Source of the DNA: Funneliformis mosseae
Taxonomy: Eukaryota > Glomeromycota > Glomeromycetes > Glomerales > Glomeraceae
DNA length: 10,978 nucleotides
Direction: 5' to 3'
Assembly: GCA_910592005.1 (NCBI GenBank)
Contig: CAJVPP010003718.1
Span: 1-10,978 of the forward strand
A model generated the notes under the pieces. That model ran no database searches. It saw nothing but the letters and a program-made list of their open reading frames with translations, and was not told the DNA's origin. Every line of letters begins with the position of its first letter. Position 1 is the stretch's first letter. Positions 7,386-10,978 of the stretch are shown in pieces. The position numbers and the translations under genes are program-made.

Positions 7386-7800
7386 TTTTATACTGATAAC
7401 TCTTTAATTAGACCTCAAACAGATACTTGTAAAATAGAACTAGGAAGAATATATATTGATTCTGCAAACATTCACCATTCTTTTAAAATTTTACTAGAAA
7501 ACTGACCCTCTTTAATATGAGCTGAAATGTACACCCTTTTCATGACTCTTATAGTATTCTCTAAAAAAGTGGCTGTGAACATTTACTTAAATAGCCAGGC
7601 TACTATTCACAGATTTAATAATTACGTATCTCATAATCAATTATCAATATAAAAATTTATTAAGATTTCTAACTATACAATATGAAAGCTTATTCAATAC
7701 ATTATTAATTACCTCAATCTCTTTATTTCACTTTATAAAAATCAAAGCACATATAGAAAATATTTATAATGAAATAGTAGATAAATTAGTAAAAGAAGAA
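7386..7800 (+). pseudogene. LINE RNase H domain remnant
   Basis: One frame from 7386 reads FYTDNSLIRPQTDTCKIELG (first catalytic Asp kept, at 7395-7397), then LLEN-*-PSLI-*-AEMYTLF (catalytic Glu kept at 7524-7526). The stops are TGA where Trp (ENW) and Arg (RAE) are expected. Next comes VNIYLNSQATIHRF, where the third catalytic residue is Asn (7590-7592) in place of the Asp of a DSQ motif. In another frame NEIVDKLVKEE (7768-7800) preserves the fourth Asp with its N-x-x-x-D-x-L-x-K setting. RNase H would remove RNA from the RNA-DNA hybrid during insertion; this copy is dead. Confidence 0.8.
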
Positions 7801-8089
7801 TACTCAACATCTCCATTATCTTTAGCCCTTAATAATATTCCTTCATCTGAATTCCTATTATATTTTAATAATATTCCTATTGAAGTATCTATCTGAGATT
7901 TCTTCAAATAATTCTTTATGACAGACTTTTAGTAATTTTTTGTACTTAAATAGAAACTGTAGTCTCAGAATCCTCATTAGAAATAAGTCTATTAATTGAT
8001 TTGCCATTTGGTCTTTGATATTCATAAATACATTCTCCTTCATTATATCTTTTGTCTCAAGCAAACTCAAATCATTTATCATTAAAAAC

Positions 8090-8790
8090 TACACTAATAA
8101 GCTACCTTTACTATCACAATTTTCTTTTCTATGTCCTGAATTATATGAAAATTAGTGTTGTATAAGTTGCAGTATTGATTAAGATTCTTACACATATCTG
8201 AGAATGTTTAGCCTACTTCTCTAGAATGATGAACGCAATTAAAACTACCAAAGATGACTTAGTTTAATATGTTTACAACTTGAATAGTATCGGATATATA
8301 GTATACCAAATGGATTTTCTAAAAACTTTAGATTATATTTTCACATTATCTTCAGCCTAATCTAATGGATATATCAATATTATTCAATCTATTATTTCTA
8401 CATCTTTTGTAAATATTATTTACAAAGTTACCAGAAATAAGAATAAGAGTCTTTTTATCATATCCTAAATACTGCTAATCTTCAATCAAAAAATATTTGA
8501 TGATATTTGAAAATACCATTATAATCTAATCATCATTAAAAAACAGTCATTAGACATCATGAAAAAAGACAAGCTTAAATAGGATGCTAATTCATTCTTA
8601 TCATATAAATAGACATCAAATCCCTCCTATCATTAAAAAAATTGGATACACTTAGTGAATAAATTTGACTATACATTTTCAGATTTTTAGATAGATACTG
8701 ACCTTTTCTTTTTTCTTCTCTTGTTGATAGTAATTTTCATTAGATATATACTTAGTAAGGTTAATAAAAGGAGAAGACAATGATTGGTCA
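8090..8790 (+). pseudogene. LINE C-terminal zinc-knuckle-like segment and 3' remnant
   Basis: Around 8110-8210 the plus strand reads LSQFSFLCPELYEN-*-CC, then ISCSID-*-DSYTYLRMF. The spacing C-x2-C with a later aromatic/His region matches the C-terminal CCHC-type knuckle usual after RNase H in such LINEs. The expected His reads Tyr and a stop precedes the first Cys pair. Further protein-like fragments continue (LMDISILFNLLFLHLL near 8358, LKKLDTLSE near 8630, FRFLDRY near 8682) before similarity fades at about 8790. The exact 3' end of the element is not defined. Confidence 0.45.
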
Positions 8791-9650
8791 ATTTAAATGG
8801 TTTATAATATAACTATGAAAGATAGCTAGTACTTAATATAGATTTATTTTGATTTACTTTGTATCTCTTTATATATAAATTTAATAAAGTTACTGGTAGT
8901 GTTATATCAGGAAAAAAATTATTATAAAAACCTACTGAAATAAAATTTTTTTTATCAATTTTTTAATAACTAATATTTTTTTAATAATTATTTATTATTT
9001 TTTAATTATATAAAAAATTTATACAAAATTAGTTAGCTTAATATCTAAAATTTAACTCTAATTAGAATTATTTATTTTTAAAATAATTATATGTATAAGA
9101 TTAGATAATAATCAAATTTCTGAATAATAGATTTTACGTATATGATATTTTTATAATAGTGATTTCATTATAAATGAATTTGTAATAATGATAAATTATT
9201 TTTTAATATATCAAATATACTTAATATATCAAAAAAATAATAAAAAGATAGAAAGATAAAAGTTTAATATTTAGGAATATTTGATATAAAATAAGAAATT
9301 AAAAACTGATTATATAGAATGTATTTATAAATTTAATTATGAAAAAAAAATAGAAAGGTCTATAAAAAAATGATTAACTATTTTACTTTTATATGTCAAA
9401 AAATAATAGGAAAAATTAAATATATTATTCTTCAAAAAATTAAAATTTGAAAAGTATTTAATATTTCAAAATCCTGAATAATACTAATATAATTTATAAA
9501 TAATCAGCATATATTTACTAATAACTCTATACATCTTTTTTATATATTAATTAAAAATAGAGATAATTCAAAAAGAACAATTCTGAGTTAGTTTTAGAAC
9601 TAATTATAATTTAAGCATATTCTAGATTTATTAAGTTACAAATCATTTTT

Positions 9651-9692
9651 AACCAATTTTAAAGTTAAATCAGAAATAACTTTAGATTGGTT
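9651..9692. repeat. Inverted repeat, hairpin-capable
   Basis: AACCAATTTTAAAGTTA (9651-9667) faces TAACTTTAGATTGGTT (9677-9692). The arms are complementary apart from a one-base gap and a mismatch, separated by a 9-nt loop. In such AT-rich DNA this may be a decayed MITE or chance, but the CCAA/TTGG ends make it better than random. Confidence 0.55.
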
Positions 9693-10084
9693 TTAAAAGT
9701 CAGCTCAAAATCAAATTGTCATCAAATTAAAGATAATAATAGAATAAATTTATTTGATAATCAATCAAAAAAATTAATTATCATATAATATTCTATTAAT
9801 ATAAATTTAACTTAATACTTAAAGTTTTAATTTATTTAAGAATAGTTTAAGTAAAACTAAAGAAAAATCAAAATAGAACTAATAGAACTGTTTTCACCTC
9901 TAATAAGAATACTATATAAACTTAAATTTTAGTTAAAAAATAATTTTACATACAAATTTAAATCTCAGTTATATAAAATTAAATTTAAATAATTAAAATT
10001 ATAATTAATATTAAATTTTATTAAAACATTTTAAAATTTATTTTATAACTAATAATTGTATTTATATATATTAAATTATTATTA

Positions 10085-10385
10085 AAAAAAAATTTCAAAA
10101 AAATAAAGCAAAATTCCAAAATAAAATTTGAAAAAATAAAAAATAAAAGCATAAAATTCAAAAAATAGAATGAAAGTTAAAAAAATAAAAAATGCAAGGG
10201 TTCAAAAAATTAAATAGAGATTTAAAAATTAAAAAATTAAAAATACGAAATTCAAAAAAAATAAATAAAAATTAAAAAAACAAAAAAAAAAAAAATAGAA
10301 TAGAATTTTATTTTTAATTTCTCAACTTCTATTCTATTTTGAACTTTATTTCATTTTTTTATTTTTTTTAACTTCTATACTGTTT
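10085..10385. repeat. A-rich to T-rich inverted structure
   Basis: From 10085 to 10295 the plus strand is strongly purine (A) biased, with recurring AAATTCAAAAAATAAA-like words. From 10327 to about 10375 it switches to T-rich. At the switch, AAAATAGAATAGAA (10292-10305) and TTCTATTCTATTTT (10327-10340) form a perfect 14-bp inverted repeat with a 21-nt loop. Looser complementarity extends outwards, for example ATTCAAAAAAAATAAATAAA against the reverse of 10340-10375. Confidence 0.65.
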
Positions 10386-10687
10386 TAATATTTAATTATC
10401 TTATCAATAAAAAAAATTATCAACTTTATACATCTATAGCTCTTAGTTTTTATTTTAATTAAGTCTACGTAAATACAATTTATATAGTTCCTGATAAAAA
10501 GAATAATGAACACATTTTCAAACGGTATGTATAAATTTAAATTTTAAAATGCAAAATTTTTATTTATTTAAAAGACCAATTCTAAAGCAACATTTTTTAT
10601 TATTTGATTAATATTTTGTGTGATCTTCTTTGTATTAATTCATGTTTTAATCCAGTTTGATATGCTATTAAAGCATCTAAGTAAGTA

Positions 10688-10978
10688 CAGTCAGACCTCT
10701 CTAAATGCATCCTCTATAAATGCACACCCTTTTTAAATGCACACAATGTTCTGGTCCTAAGCTTGGGACTTAAAGGTTAAATGCACCCTTCAAGTTCTGC
10801 ACGTGCAAGAAATTTTTTTGTCCTTTGATATGACAATTCGATCTCTAAATGCACGTCACGTGACTATTTTATAAAATAATAAGACCATTGAAAATTTGAT
10901 ATTTTTTTTTATTCATTAATTTAGTACACATGCAGCTTTTTTTTCGGCCTTGACTCTTTAGCATCATTATAATCTTGC
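10688..10978. mobile_element. Terminus of a pogo/Tigger-like DNA transposon (cut by window edge)
   Basis: The segment starts CAGTCAGACCTCTCTAAATG directly after TA (10686-10687). A CAGT-C-ACCTC start beside a TA target is typical of pogo/Tigger and related Tc1/mariner elements. The sequence also becomes less AT-rich exactly here. Five TAAATGCA words follow within 152 bp, as expected of subterminal transposase-binding repeats. GTCACGTGAC (10855-10864) is a palindrome after the last copy. No ORF begins within the visible 290 bp; the transposase gene or the other end would lie to the right. The partner TIR is not visible, so the call rests on this end alone. Confidence 0.65.
10702..10853 (+). 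repeat. Five subterminal TAAATGCA repeats
   Basis: TAAATGCA occurs at 10702, 10717, 10734, 10778 and 10846, all in the same orientation and mostly extended to TAAATGCAC. The first and last copies share the longer TCTCTAAATGCA. The first three are spaced 15 and 17 bp apart. Confidence 0.85.

Larger units (their letters stand above)
3490..8790 (+). mobile_element. Decayed non-LTR retrotransposon (LINE) with EN, RT and RNase H
   Basis: Stitching plus-strand frames gives, in order, an APE-type endonuclease (about 3570-4200), reverse transcriptase (about 5100-5940), a long connector (about 5990-7385), RNase H (7386-7800) and a C-terminal zinc-knuckle-like segment (about 8090-8200, with protein-like sequence to about 8790). 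The order EN-RT-RNase H matches fungal LINEs of the Tad/I-like groups. Recognisable words survive throughout (SRIDTIF, YLRLAFNRIKVP, CIYLDPLLC, TNWITNSKQDL), but stops and frameshifts are frequent and no ORF of protein length remains. It is inactive. A hAT-like MITE interrupts it at 3628-3812. The left end is not resolved (the first MITE adjoins it), the right end is approximate, and no clear poly-A tail or target duplication is seen. Confidence 0.8.
8791..10687. other. Very AT-rich, gene-free stretch
   Basis: These 1.9 kb are dominated by A/T runs with stops in all frames. I see no coding region, RNA gene or transposon end. Two inverted-repeat structures stand out and are listed separately (9651-9692 and 10085-10385). 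Only the last 60 bp before 10687 become slightly less AT-rich. Confidence 0.7.

Noticed and set aside
7858..8082. 74-codon minus-strand frame
   Set aside because: It lies antisense to the LINE 3' part, contains no motif, and is best explained as a shadow.
10081..10300. Poly-A tail of the LINE
   Set aside because: It lies more than 1.2 kb beyond the last LINE-like protein sequence and shows no link to it.

Overview
The window looks like nuclear DNA of an early-diverging, AT-rich fungus full of decayed transposable elements. The closest match I can recall is an arbuscular mycorrhizal (Glomeromycotina, Rhizophagus-type) genome. This rests on the remembered style of the LINE and pogo proteins and of the family B polymerase / Cys-His protein pair, not on a database search. 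There is no sign of a bacterial genome: no operons and no ribosome binding sites.

Layout. (i) Positions 1-2380 have clearly higher GC. They hold the N-terminal part of a family B DNA polymerase on the minus strand (running off the left edge, with one in-frame stop). It is transcribed away from a small plus-strand Cys/His-rich, zinc-finger-like gene across a 125-bp gap. Right after the small gene lies a roughly 360-bp imperfect foldback carrying 9-bp ACTAGTGAC-type iterons in both orientations around an AT-rich centre, followed by an unrecognised eroded reading frame. (ii) Positions 2381-2985 hold a 22-bp tandem array, a 36-bp near-perfect palindrome and the broken C-terminal half of a pogo/Tigger-type DDE transposase. 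(iii) Positions about 3320-8790 hold one long, dead non-LTR retrotransposon (endonuclease, reverse transcriptase, RNase H, C-terminal zinc knuckle). It is riddled with stops and frameshifts, interrupted by one hAT-like MITE inside the endonuclease domain, and has a second hAT-like MITE at its left side. (iv) Positions 8791-10687 are extremely AT-rich and have no recognisable gene. (v) From 10688 to the right edge is one terminus of a pogo/Tigger-like DNA transposon, starting after a TA and carrying five TAAATGCA subterminal repeats.

How it fits together. Apart from the small Cys/His gene, nothing here looks intact. The most intriguing unit is the left end: a replicative polymerase gene, a compact divergent promoter, a zinc-finger-like small protein and an iteron-bearing foldback with an AT-rich core. 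This arrangement could be a relic of a mobile or viral replicon with its own origin, which is a hypothesis only. The LINE shows a strong C-to-T / G-to-A decay signature: its three reverse transcriptase catalytic Asp positions all read Asn.
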